DNA of 34,761 nt, taken from the NCBI GenBank assembly GCA_024364805.1, contig CM044504.1, positions 106,112,760 to 106,147,520 of the forward strand, given 5' to 3'. Every line of letters begins with the position of its first letter. Within the stretch, counting starts at the first letter, position 1. Of the stretch, positions 1 to 9,791 are shown in pieces. This stretch comes from Euprymna scolopes (Eukaryota; Mollusca; Cephalopoda; Sepiida; Sepiolidae). Made by a program: the position numbers and the translations under genes. The notes under the pieces were generated by a model, which was given only the letters and a program-made list of their open reading frames with translations, made no database searches and was not told the DNA's origin.

Positions 1-316
1 TTTTTTTTTTTTTTTTGTACAACAAGCGTGAACTAAAGACCAATAAATCACACAGAATTAAGTACATCAATTGCTGAAACATCATAGTAATCTTCTTGAG
101 TGGTTTATAAACAATGACAATCCAAAGGTTATTTGTCGTCCCTCATTAAAAACTAGTTATATAATGAAATAAACAAACAATTAGAACATCAATTGATCAG
201 ATGAGACCATATATTACTGAGTAATTTCAAATGGATATTTTATTTCTATCACATTTATTACTAACTAGGACATACATATATACAGATGCTTGCCCTTTAT
301 ATTATAGAAAACAGAA

Positions 317-323
<7 letters not shown>

Positions 324-352
<29 letters not shown>
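324..352. repeat. (TA)n microsatellite
   Basis: Uninterrupted TA dinucleotide run. Confidence 0.95.
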
Positions 353-356
<4 letters not shown>

Positions 357-789
357 AAAGGAGATTAGAATAATAGTCTAAAGAGCTAAGTGTATTTTAA
401 TGTAATAGTGAAATTACTAGTTTAATTAAAATACAGGAAATGCTCGTTGTAATTTAGATATATAATAAGCTCGATAGTTAAATGTCCTAGAGCTAATTCA
501 ATATTAAGTAATGTGATTTATAATTTAAAAATTTTTAAAAAATTTTTAAAATTTAAAAATCAAAATTTAATTAAATTAAAAATCAGTTTCATAAGATATA
601 AATATTTAAAACAAAATATCAATATTTTTTTGTACTTTACAAAGATGAGAGGATGTAGTGGGGGGAAGTTTTTTTTTGTTTTTCAAGTCAAAGTTAGTGG
701 TTTTTATAATAACCTCCACCACCTCCTCCTCTAACAACAAAATAACATTTCTATTTAATTATTAAAAGAATAAAATAAAAATGTTGTGT

Positions 790-1190
790 TTGGATTATTC
801 AGACTACTGTTTTGATCTTGTTAGGTTATGTTTATGCTTTGGCTTTTAAGTGTAGTTTGTCAAATTCTGGAATCTTTATGGAATTTCAAATGGAACCACA
901 TAGACCTGTGATAACGTGCTAAGTAATAACCAGTTCTAAGTGATGGTCTAATCCTTACTTAGTACAGACGAGACTAATAATATAACAAAACATTACTTAA
1001 GACTTCTACCTGGTCATGGCTGATGGAATGAGAGTAATTTACTCTTATGGATTAACTAAAGGGTTTTGTTTGAGATTCTGTACAAATCTGAGTTTGACGA
1101 GATGCACTTGAATAAGTTTGGAGATTACATCAGCTGAAATGTTGTAAGAATAATATTCCAGCTGAGAGGGGTAGGTGAATAATTCAAATT
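790..1190 (+). repeat. Fold-back family 1, copy 1 (diverged)
   Basis: The ends are inverted repeats of one another: GGATTATTCAGACTACTGTT on the left, and its imperfect reverse complement near GGTGAATAATTCAAA on the right. The middle aligns with copies at 9377 and 17815 through phrases such as ACTTCTACCTGGTCATGG and GATGGAATGAGAG. The right part GGAGATTACATCAGCTGAAA matches the right arms of the other copies. It is the most diverged of the set and so probably the oldest. Confidence 0.7.
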
Positions 1191-1633
1191 AACTTTGGTG
1201 TTTCAACATGATTTGACTTCAATACAAAACCCCTCTCCCTAAGCATATAAATAGGTAGCAGCCTAGTGGACAGTAAAAGTGTATACAGGTTAGTCTTGCC
1301 ATCCAATCTATTAGCACTAAAGAAATTGGAGATAAGCATCATGATGAGCTTTTGTCCGATAAAATAATTTTACGTCTAATTTTTTTCTAACCAACAAATT
1401 TATCAACCACCATTTTTTGATCTTATTTGAAAAACTCCATGAAGTCTTTTAATAAGGATTTGAGTTCACTTTTTTCTTGTGGATAGGACATTCACAGGCA
1501 GCAGCATATTTGTGTTATTCCAATGTTCTTCCAGACTTGTTGCCTAATTAAAGCTACTATTTTACTGGAACGTGACATGCCAAGTTCAGTCTACACTTAT
1601 TATTTACAAATTATTATTTTGTTTGTTTTTCAG

Positions 1634-1800
1634 AATGCAAACCATTTGATCTGTGAAAAGGCAAAAAGGATTACCAAACAAAAATGGGGACATTATTCCG
1701 AAGTGAGGAGATGACATTATGTCAGCTGTTTTTGCAGTCAGAAGCAGCTTATGCCTGTGTGTCGGAACTTGGTGAATTGGGACTTGTCCAGTTTAGAGAT
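1634..1800 (+). CDS. ATP6V0A1-like: V-ATPase subunit a, exon with start codon (5'UTR 1634-1683, CDS from 1684)
   Basis: The coding part encodes residues 1-39, starting [18 protein letters not shown] and ending ELGLVQFRD. This is the near-invariant N-terminus of animal V-ATPase a subunits: the SEEM motif, then the SELGELG motif. A polypyrimidine tract and TTTTTCAG end at 1633, so the exon carries about 50 nt of 5'UTR and an upstream non-coding exon must exist. The start at 1684 is chosen because family homology begins exactly there. The donor is GTAAGA at 1801, phase 0. A five-codon upstream frame, ATG CAA ACC ATT TGA, lies at 1635-1649 in another frame, one base into the exon. Confidence 0.95.
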
Positions 1801-3857
1801 GTAAGACTTTTTCACAATTCATTTTTTTTCTATCCAATTTATCTTTACTAAAATAATTAGACTTATTGTTTGTAGAAAGTTCATTTTTTTTTAAACTAAA
1901 TTAAAAAGGGAAAAGCATTTTTGTTTTTAAAAAAAAAAATGCTACAAAAGATTTAAATTGTAATCTCAGTGGCTACAACAGTATAATCTAAAAAAAAATA
2001 AACATAAAAAAATACAAGAATTAAAAGAAAAAAAAATGTTCATAATAGCTAAAATTTGGTGGGACTCTGGGATGTACTCAGCATTGATTGGTTGGGGTTA
2101 TGGTGATTATGCAGAGAGACAGAAGAATAAGCAATCATTGTTAGCATATGCCCACTGTAAGGAATCTTGCATGTAAACCTAGAGCCATTTGCGTATAAAA
2201 CAATCGCAATTATACAAATTTAAGTGCTGTTGGGAGTCCGAAATGGCTGAATAAAAGGAAACAAATTCTTTTGCTTAGGATTTTCGTTTTGGACGTCACA
2301 TTGTTTGCTACTGGTGCTATCAGACCAGGTTGTCTGAAGATACTGGCTTCCTGACCTAAAATCCACCAAATATTTGTTATTGTTTTTTTTTTTTCCTTTC
2401 TCTTTGCAAAACTCTATCATGTTCTATAAATTCAAAATTAAAAGCAATAATTTTCTTCTACAAAACAACCAAACCAAACCAAACACCATGAATAAATATT
2501 TGGAGATATAAAACACTTGAAGCATAAAAATTTATTCACAAAGTTACTAAATTCGGCATTAAATGACCTGAAAATGGTTGATATGCTGTAAAACAAAACA
2601 ACTGAGTCAAACCACAGCGTGTGTTTTGGACTGTTGTCATTTATCGTTGTTGGTGGTGAAAAGAAGTCCTGTTGAGGAGGGGAGGGTGTTTTGTACCTAT
2701 TCTGTACTTTAACCTTACAATTGAATAAAAAAACATATAAAGCTTTAATTAAACGGGGAAATACGATTTAAAAAATAGCGCGCATCACTCTCTGCATTAG
2801 CACCAAATATTATTTAAGCACGTTACCAATCCGTAAATTTTCTTTGAAAAAAAACAAACTATACTTTCACCTAACAATTTATAGTTTTAATAATAAAAAA
2901 GTTCATATTTTCTTATATCGAAACAGCTGTTTAAAAAACCAAAAACAAAACAAAAAACAACAACTTCGACTTCAACTTTTATGCTTCAACTCAAAAAGCA
3001 AGTGAGCAACTTTTTTTTTTTGCCTGATATAATAAAGAAAAAAACTTTTAAATTAAAAAATTTGGAAGATAAAAAATGAATTTAAATTTTTAAAATAGGG
3101 AATTTTTTTTTTTTTTACTTATCGAATAAACAAAAAATGAAATCTAATTTGCCTCGTCAAATCGTGGTGTATGAAATGAATTGAAACAGAAGTTCAGTTC
3201 TACCAACAAAAACTGGTCCGCAGTATGGGCTTATGAAAAATATTTTTATTTTATTTAATATTTTTATAATTGGCAATGTTTATGTATTTTAATAACATAG
3301 AAACATCCCTCGACTTTAAAGATGGATTGTCTGAAAATTTCAAATAAATTGGTAATGTAGAAATATGGTTTTATCGATTTTGAACGAATCAAGAATTACA
3401 TTTTTATATATAGATTTTTTGTTAAATTTATAGTTTTTAACACCTTCCGAATACACCCCAGTGTCTCCCAGGAATCAACAAGGACCCATACTCCCCCACC
3501 CTTTGATCAAAATAAAATATACTTATCCAAGTATCCTGGTTGATGTAGTTTCAGAATATATAGTTATAGGGATCCATCTCTAAAATCCTACAATGGATTT
3601 ATGAACAGACACGAATCCTGTATCTGCATATTATGTTGGATTTAAAAGAAAAATGTGAGACTGAATAAGCAGTCAATAATTGTCATTCAATTTTTCTGAT
3701 TTATTTCAAAATTGCATTATAAACAAAAGCTCTCATTTTAATTAACAAGACAAATGTTGGTAAAAATAAACAAAAAATTTAAAAAAAAACTAGAAAAACT
3801 AATTCTTTTCATAATTTTTTCTTTCAATTTTGATTTTATTATTCTGCTTAAAATTTT

Positions 3858-4195
3858 CAGTTCTTGTCCAGAATTTCCCTTATATTAAAAAAAGCAATAA
3901 ATGAAAATATCATATTCTAAAAGTCATATAAATTGATCATGAAGTTTTATTTTTATAAAATCATTTTTAAGCAATTAATAGGAATTTGTAGACATTACAA
4001 CATAAATCTCACAAGTTTGAATTGTTGAGTTATCTCCTTTTTTTTCTTTGCTTGTTTTCAAACTCTTCAGTTACTTATAAAATTTGATTGAAAAAAAAAA
4101 TTTTTTTTAAATAAAATTATTTTATCAATTTACATAATTTTTTAAATATATTTTTGTTTTGTCATGGCTACATACATCATACAGATTTTTCTTTA
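3858..4195 (+). repeat. Fold-back family 2, copy 1
   Basis: Aligns with the copy at 15610 over AAAATATCATATTC, ATAAATTGATC, AGTTTTATTTTTATAAA and ACATTACAACATAAATCTCA. The right end, CATGGCTACATACATCATAC then AGATTTTT, is the reverse complement of the left end seen in the other copies (AAATCTGTATGATGTATGTA). Its own left arm is shorter and partly lost. Confidence 0.75.
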
Positions 4196-4377
4196 TTTTT
4201 GCTTTTTAATTTAGAGGAATTTTTGGCAAGAATAAAAATTTTTTCTCCAAGTTTTATATTTGACAAAAATTGAATTATCTCACAAAAATTGCTAACTTTG
4301 GCATAAAACTAATTTAATCTGTGATACTATGAAAAATTTTAGAATTTGTGAGAGGAAAAGAGCATTAATGGAATAAA

Positions 4378-4471
4378 AAAAAAAATTCTTACTATATTTT
4401 TTTGATATTTTACTTTATTAAAAAAAAATTCTTACTATATTTTTTTGATATCTTACTTTATTAAAAAAAAA
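4378..4471 (+). repeat. 43-bp tandem duplication
   Basis: ATTCTTACTATATTTTTTTG then ATAT(T/C)TTACTTTATT occurs twice with a 43-base period and one visible difference. It lies shortly upstream of exon 2. Confidence 0.85.
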
Positions 4472-4528
4472 TTAAATGCCTCAAAAACACCCTCAAAACA
4501 CAACACTTGTCTAATATTTTAATTTCAG

Positions 4529-4607
4529 CTGAATCCCGATGTCAATGCATTCCAACGTAAATTCGTAAACGAAGTCCGAAGATGTGAAGAGATGGAGAGA
4601 AAACTGC
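4529..4607 (+). CDS. ATP6V0A1-like: V-ATPase subunit a, coding exon 2
   Basis: Encodes residues 40-65 and the first base of codon 66. It begins [16 protein letters not shown] and ends EEMERKL. The LN(P/A)[21 protein letters not shown] block is a hallmark of the a-subunit N-terminal domain, where it begins the long stem helix. The acceptor TTTCAG ends at 4528 and the donor GTAAGT starts at 4608. The exon is 79 nt, phase 0 in and phase 1 out, and the split codon gives Arg with the next exon. It has no frame break and no substitution that looks damaging. Confidence 0.95.
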
Positions 4608-4854
4608 GTAAGTTAACTCCCCAAATCCTTTTTTTCATTTGCATTATTCAAATTATTTTGCCTTTTGTATTCTGAAATATTTAAACCACAAAAAAAAATA
4701 AAAAAACTGTTAAAATCTTGAATCTATAGCTTGATTTTAACTACCAATCTATTGAACAGCAGTGTTTTTATTTGTTTAAATAAAATACAATAAGAAAGTT
4801 TTCATTAAATAAATGTCTACTCTGTAAAATAGTGGAAAAATGTTCTTGTCATCA

Positions 4855-5545
4855 TCACTTTCAAACTATGACAACTAAAAGTATTTCCACACATCACATA
4901 CAATGCGGTGCGCAGGAAAAAAGTAGGGTCCAATGTTATATAATACAACCTATGCATCCATTCACAAAATCTTCTCGCTAATATAAGTGTAGAATCTCTA
5001 CAAGGTCGCAATTCACCCATGCATGGAGTATTGTTGCCACATCTGAGCTGGTGCATCTACCACTAGTCTCTTTCTCTTGGATAAGGTTAAAAAAAGAATC
5101 TCTAACCTGATAGGTCCCACACTATCGGCCAGGCTCCAACCTCTGTCCCATTATTGCAATGTTACATCCCTACACCTGTTTTACAAGTACTTGATGGAGT
5201 GTGCTCTGATGAACTCATAATACTTGTGCCCCCTCGGCATACATATTCCCAACTAACATGACAAGCAGTTAAATCTCACACTTTCACTGTTGAGATTCCT
5301 AGATGCCGGAAATTCTTCTACTCTGATAGTTTCTTCCCACAGACTGCTAGACTTTGGAATTCCCTCCCTGTTTCCTGCTTCCTTGACTGTACTAACATGT
5401 TGAATTTTAAATGTAATGTGGATAGACATCTCACTGCTCAACTCCTCACAATCATTTGTTGGACATGGATCGCAAATAGTAGCCCTTTACGTCTAAGTGC
5501 AAAATGCTTTGTTTGGGGGTGAAAAAGAGTGAAAAAAAAAAAAAA
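4855..5545 (+). mobile_element. LINE 3' fragment A (reverse transcriptase C-terminal part plus 3' end)
   Basis: Read on the + strand with a few breaks, it gives LYKVAIHPCMEYCCH, AGASTTSLFLLDKVKKRI, LIGPTLSARLQPLSHYCNV, TSLHLFYKYLMECALMN and then SFFPQTARLWNSLPVSCF. This is the well-conserved tail of an APE-type non-LTR reverse transcriptase ORF2, after the palm domain. The end runs through GTTTGGGGGTGAAAAA into an A-run, the same 3' end as the other fragments. It is 5'-truncated, as LINE insertions usually are. The exact clade (jockey/CR1-like) is not resolved. Confidence 0.88.
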
Positions 5546-5741
5546 ATTGGAAATGGGACAATGCAAGAAAACTTGAATGCAAATCATCAAAAAAAGAATC
5601 TTCAGCAATGGAATTTGAATAAAATTGATCTTCAAGACAACCATGCCTGAAGAATAAGGTTTTCTGGCAGCCTGCAATAACTAATAAAAATAAGATGATA
5701 AAATGGATATGATGATGATGATACATCACTGCTTGTGATTT

Positions 5742-5985
5742 TTTATGGAAATTGCTCCAGACTAGGCATGAAGCCAATTAATGCTAAGGAGGTAAAAAAA
5801 AAAAAAAAACTACTTCAAGGTAAAAAATAGTTAATAAGTGTTAGCTAGATAGATTCCAACAGAGAAAACATTAATTCTTCTCCTTTTGTCAGAAATATCA
5901 CTCCTGGACTAAACGACAAAGTAAGAAAGCAAAAGTTACAAGGCTGTCGGAAGTAAATACATGGTCCACTTTTTGCTCTCCTTGA
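5742..5985 (+). repeat. Unclassified repeat family D, copy 1
   Basis: Begins TTATGGAAATTGCTCCAGAC, continues GGCATGAAGCCAATTAATG, CTACTTCAAGG, TTCTTCTCCTTTTGTCAGAA and ACAAGGCTGTCGGAAGTAAA, and ends near GTCCACTTTTTGCTCTCC. Four copies with this order occur in the window, all on the + strand. No coding sense, terminal repeats or tRNA head are seen. Confidence 0.75.
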
Positions 5986-7419
5986 ATATTGACATATTCA
6001 TTAAGATAGTTATTTTGTTCTAAAGAACTCTCTGTATTTTTGATCATGCAAGCTGTAGCTAGAAGTCGTTCAACAGTTTATAATCTGCATGGGAACAGTT
6101 AAGTAGAGCATGATAATATAAAAGAATATTTCTGACTTTTGCAAGATCTACAGGCTTCTGTGTGGGAGACCATACTTTCATAGTTCTTTGTCATGTCGGG
6201 AGCATGCTATGTACAGCTGAGCATCTCAACTGAAGACGAACAAGAAAAAATATCAGGCCGAGACTTGGAATGATTCAAAGATGACTTCTAATAATCACAC
6301 ATCGAAACTAATGTAAATGATAGACTTTCATGGAGAAAAGTTACTTCATGCAACCACGGTCAACATGCAATCCCATCTGATGTAAAAGAGACATGTTAAA
6401 CAAAGAATACAAACATTTATGCATACAACATGAATGTGAAATTAGATTCCTTCCCCATGCTTCCTCCTAACAGTATTCTGTATAGTTTTTTATTTTTAGC
6501 TCATTTTCCCAAACTTACCATGTTCAACAGAGAGTCTGGTGCCATTTAAAATTTTCCAATACATTGGTAAACACTGTTTTTCGAGCTGAATAAACATGTT
6601 ACATTAAATAAAAACACTAAAAAATTATCCAGTTAGGTAGAAAAGTAATTTATCTTGCCTTTGATAACATTTATTTGTTATATATTTGTTTTTTGACAAC
6701 TTTTTCGAATCTCCAAGTAATAGGTTAACATCTCAAATGAAACTAATTTAACCAATCAAAATCTGACAGACGATTTCAACCTGTACCTGAGCAAAATGAT
6801 TAGAATTCTGATATAAAAAAAGTGCCTAATACAAGAAATTTCTATAACTGAAAAAAATCAGATATAATCCAGCTGCCTTTTTTGATCATACCCTGTTCTA
6901 ACCCTAACCCTGTTCTAGTATAAATAAAGCTAGATGCAATTTCTTAGCACCATTTGATAGAAAATTGAAGGAACTTTAATTTGATATCACATTTGCTATG
7001 ATTATTATGAATAGTTAACTCACCAGTAAGAAAGTAAATGAAAAATAAATTTTGAAAATGAATTGCACATGTTTTTTGTACATTTGTGGCAATTTATATA
7101 TGAAAATAAAGATCATACTTTGCTTAATTTGGTGCTATTTAAAAAAAATTTTCTTGGTTGAATGGTGAAAATGCGCAATAGTTTTAAATAAGGTGTATGA
7201 TATTCTTGATAATTTAAATATTACCAGCTAAGATTCCTTGTCACAATTTTATTACATTTGTTGATGTCATGAAAATCAGTAAAATAGAATTTTTATTCAA
7301 CAAAGAAAAAATAAGCACCACACGAAAGAGAAAGATTTACTGTTTTATGCAATATATTTTTTATCCAAAGGTGAATTCAAACAAATGAGATACACGCTAG
7401 TGAACATGACCTAAATTTT

Positions 7420-7423
<4 letters not shown>

Positions 7424-7454
<31 letters not shown>
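7424..7454 (+). repeat. 31-base poly-T run
   Basis: Uninterrupted T run in intron 2 with no recognised element attached. Confidence 0.9.
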
Positions 7455-7460
<6 letters not shown>

Positions 7461-7842
7461 TCCACTCGGTTTTAAGGCTGCTGCTTTTTCTTAGTTATAC
7501 ATGTATAAAACAAAAACTCCAGTACTGATAAAACTATTGTGAATAAAGTACTTTTGCTTTATTTTGGTAACACCAAGCATTGTTCTTGGTCGGCAGAGTA
7601 TATTCTTGTACTGGTTTTCTTTGCTACTTTCATCACTTTTGCCATTGCTTGACAAATGTTACTAATGCTGCTACTTCCTATTAAAATCATAGTCTGTCGG
7701 TGAGGCTGATCAGTAAAAACTGATCTATGTTTTATATTGAATAAACCTACATGTTTCAGTCTTAGCTTGCAACAATATAAAATTATGTAAATGTTGAGAT
7801 ATATATGCATGTACATTATATATTTTTTAAATTTTTATTTAG

Positions 7843-7940
7843 GTTTTCTGGAGAAAGAAATTAAAAAGGATGCCATTCCAATGTTAGATACTGGAGACAA
7901 TCCGGATGCCCCAGTTCCCAGGGAAATGATTGATCTTGAG
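7843..7940 (+). CDS. ATP6V0A1-like: V-ATPase subunit a, coding exon 3
   Basis: Completes Arg66 and encodes residues 67-98, beginning FLEKEIKKDAIPM and ending PREMIDLE. The family pattern here is FLE-E-(K/R)K---I--LD-G--P-AP-PREMIDLE, which matches. The acceptor TTTATTTAG ends at 7842 and the donor GTAAGA starts at 7941. The exon is 98 nt, phase 1 in and phase 0 out. A TGCATG hexamer lies about 32 nt upstream of the acceptor. The segment between the two stem helices is proline-rich, as in other animal a subunits. Confidence 0.95.
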
Positions 7941-8073
7941 GTAAGATTCATCACAAAATGAAAACCAATTTTAATGTTAAATTTTGCACATTTCCACACC
8001 AAAATATTTTGTCAGAAATTAAAGGAAAATTTTTTTTCATAATTACTGAAAAGTCACAGTTGTATGTATTTCC

Positions 8074-8345
8074 TTTCTCTCCTTATATATATATATATAT
8101 ATATATATTTCTCTCTCTCTCTCTCTCTCTCTAATATATCTTTCTTTTTTCTTTCTCTTTCTTTCATTCTTTTTTCTCTCCTTTTCTTCCTCTTTCTCCC
8201 CCTTCCTCTCTATTTCTCTCTCCCCCTTATCTTCTCTCTCTCTCTTTTATTTCCTCTCTCTCTCTCTCCCTCTTCCTTTTTTCTCTTTCTCTCTTCCTTT
8301 TTTTCTTTGTTCTTTCTTTTCTTTTTTCTCTTACTTTCTCTGCTT
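8074..8345 (+). repeat. (TA)n followed by a long CT/T-rich pyrimidine tract
   Basis: A TA run at about 8083-8108 is followed by some 235 bases that are almost all C or T on the + strand, with CT dinucleotide stretches and very few purines. Such polypurine/polypyrimidine tracts can form triplex DNA. The 100-residue open frame over it is compositional. Confidence 0.95.
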
Positions 8346-8578
8346 ATACACGAAGAAGAAAAATAAGATTCCAATTATTAAATATTTTAGAGCTCATATA
8401 GTCTACAGTTAATTAGTTTTTCTTCAACTCGGTGTTTAGTGGTGTTAAATTCATGAATATTGAAAAAACATAAATTTTATTTCTGGAGAGTTAAAAAAAA
8501 AAAAAAAACCCAAATGTATGTTCTTAGGAACGATAACATGTTTATTATTATGCATAAGTGCACCAATTTTAAAATATA

Positions 8579-8679
8579 CAGAGTGTCCGTAAAGTTACTA
8601 TACAGTGATTTCTTAACTATTAATACAAATATAATACAATAAAACAATAAGACTGTATAGTAACTTTACGGACACCCTG
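8579..8679. mobile_element. Mariner-type MITE, 101 bp, with near-perfect terminal inverted repeats
   Basis: The left end CAGAGTGTCCGTAAAGTTAC and the right end GTAACTTTACGGACACCCTG are inverted repeats. They run on to a shared ACTATACAGT, about 28 bp per arm with a single mismatch (A against G at the fifth base). TA dinucleotides flank both ends (8577-8578 and 8680-8681), the target preference of Tc1/mariner elements. The internal spacer of about 45 bp is AT-rich and non-coding. Near-identical arms suggest a recent insertion. Confidence 0.9.
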
Positions 8680-9089
8680 TATATCTAAAAGCAAATATTT
8701 TTTCAGTAATTGTGCTCACATGCTTTTGCAGAAAATCTCATTGATTGAAAACACTGTGATATATATGTGTTTAAAAAGAAATAGTTTACACACATTTTAA
8801 AAAAGTTTTAAACAGTTTTATTTTGTTATCCATGAACTTGATCAACACTGAGTACCTCTGCTTATACTAACCAAGGAAGGGACAAGCTGTTATCATACAG
8901 ATGTATGTTGAAAAATGACTCCAGATTATTTTCTATGTTGCTTTAAAAAATGTTATGATTGTATAATGTTATAATAATGAAAATATAAATCAAATTATTT
9001 TCACGTTTTCCAAGTCCAGCACTGATTAAATTGTCGCAACTCTGATTCTGTCGATCATCCATTTATATTTTTTGCCGTCTTTGTTTTAG

Positions 9090-9218
9090 GCAACATTTGA
9101 AAAATTAGAAAATGAAATGAAAGAAGTAAATGCAAATGCTGAGGCCCTGAAAAGAAATTTCCTCGAATTAACGGAATTGAAACACATTCTCAGAAAAACA
9201 CAGAATTTCTTTGAAGAG
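9090..9218 (+). CDS. ATP6V0A1-like: V-ATPase subunit a, coding exon 4 (last constant exon in window)
   Basis: Encodes residues 99-141, from [14 protein letters not shown] through [13 protein letters not shown] to NFFEE. It is a highly charged, heptad-like helix (the second stem helix of the N-terminal domain) that ends in the conserved LRKTQ-FF-E motif. The acceptor TTTTAG ends at 9089 and the donor GTAAAC starts at 9219. It is 129 nt and phase 0 at both ends. In human ATP6V0A1 the junction after FFDE is an alternative-splicing point, where one isoform carries an AELHHQQ insert. That fits the exon pair seen downstream. Confidence 0.95.
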
Positions 9219-9376
9219 GTAAACACAAACATTTTTTTATTCTCTCATGTTCAACGTGTTCATTATATTTCTTACAATTCATTTCATTTTAAACATGTTT
9301 GGGGCATTGATTGATCTTATAGTTTCAGTTAATTTTACTTTAAATATGAATTTATGATTAAACTTAATAACTCATT

Positions 9377-9791
9377 ATTTGGAATCTTTGGACTACTCTT
9401 CTCATCTTGAGTGTTATTTTCACGTTTCAGTCAATGTAACCTCCAACTTTCTTCAGGTGCATCTTGTCAAACTCTGGAATCTTTCTGTTAAACTCTGGAA
9501 TCTTTCTGTTAAACTCTGGAATCTGCATGAAAATTTGAACGGAAATCTTAATTAATTCCACGGAGGTAGCATATTCTTGTTCCATCCTACGTATGGGCAA
9601 TGCTCAAAAATATAATTGTAAATTACTTGGGACTTTTACCCAGTCATTGCTGATGGAATAAGAGCATGCTACCCCCACAGGTTACATCGACTGAAACATT
9701 GTGAAAATAGCACTCAAGATGAGAACAGTAGTTTGAAGAATTCAAATAATACAGATAATTAATCCTCATCTCAAAAATTCTGAAACATAAA
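9377..9791 (+). repeat. Fold-back family 1, copy 2 (long arms)
   Basis: Left arm phrases TTCTCATCTTGAGTGTTATT and GTTTCAGTCAATGTAACCT recur inverted on the right as AGGTTACATCGACTGAAAC and CACTCAAGATGAGAAC. The arms extend inward: CATCTTGTCAAACTCTGGAA and GCATGAAAATTTGAACGG are inverted relatives of the consensus right half. Within the left arm a 21-bp unit (AAACTCTGGAATCTTTCTGTT) is repeated 2.7 times at 9469-9524. The outermost right sequence (about 9762-9791) matches, inverted, the left end of copy 3, so the true element end is further out than the obvious arm. Confidence 0.8.

Larger units (their letters stand above)
1..1633. other. Upstream non-coding region (5' intron), AT-rich
   Basis: No coding exon is recognised. 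The stretch contains a 16-base poly-T at its very start, a (TA)n run at 324-352, AT-only sequence around 520-620 and a fold-back element at 790-1190. A non-coding first exon and promoter may lie here or further upstream, but nothing identifies them. The frames at 513-734 and 1523-1714 are low-complexity or overlap the splice site and are not supported as genes. Confidence 0.6.
1801..4528 (+). other. Intron 1 of the V-ATPase a-subunit gene
   Basis: Bounded by GTAAGA and TTTCAG. It is mostly AT-rich unique sequence with homopolymer A/T runs. It holds a fold-back family 2 copy (about 3858-4195) and a 43-bp tandem duplication (about 4378-4471). Nothing coding is seen between 2000 and 3850. Confidence 0.85.
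4608..7842 (+). other. Intron 2 of the V-ATPase a-subunit gene
   Basis: Bounded by GTAAGT and TTTAG. It carries a LINE 3' fragment (about 4855-5545), one copy of the unclassified repeat family D (5742-5985) and a 31-base poly-T (7424-7454). The stretch from 6000 to 7400 shows no gene and no repeat I recognise. Confidence 0.85.
7941..9089 (+). other. Intron 3 of the V-ATPase a-subunit gene
   Basis: Bounded by GTAAGA and TTTTAG. It contains a (TA)n run, a 260-base pyrimidine tract (8074-8345) and a mariner-type MITE (8579-8679). The 100-residue Leu/Ser/Phe frame at 8064-8366 is the translation of the pyrimidine tract, not a gene. Confidence 0.85.

Noticed and set aside
6897-6913. CTAACCCTAACCCTG, telomere-like repeat
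   Set aside because: Only about two and a half units; too short to be telomeric and likely chance.
8064-8366. 100-residue Leu/Ser/Phe open frame
   Set aside because: It is the translation of a TA and CT simple-sequence tract.
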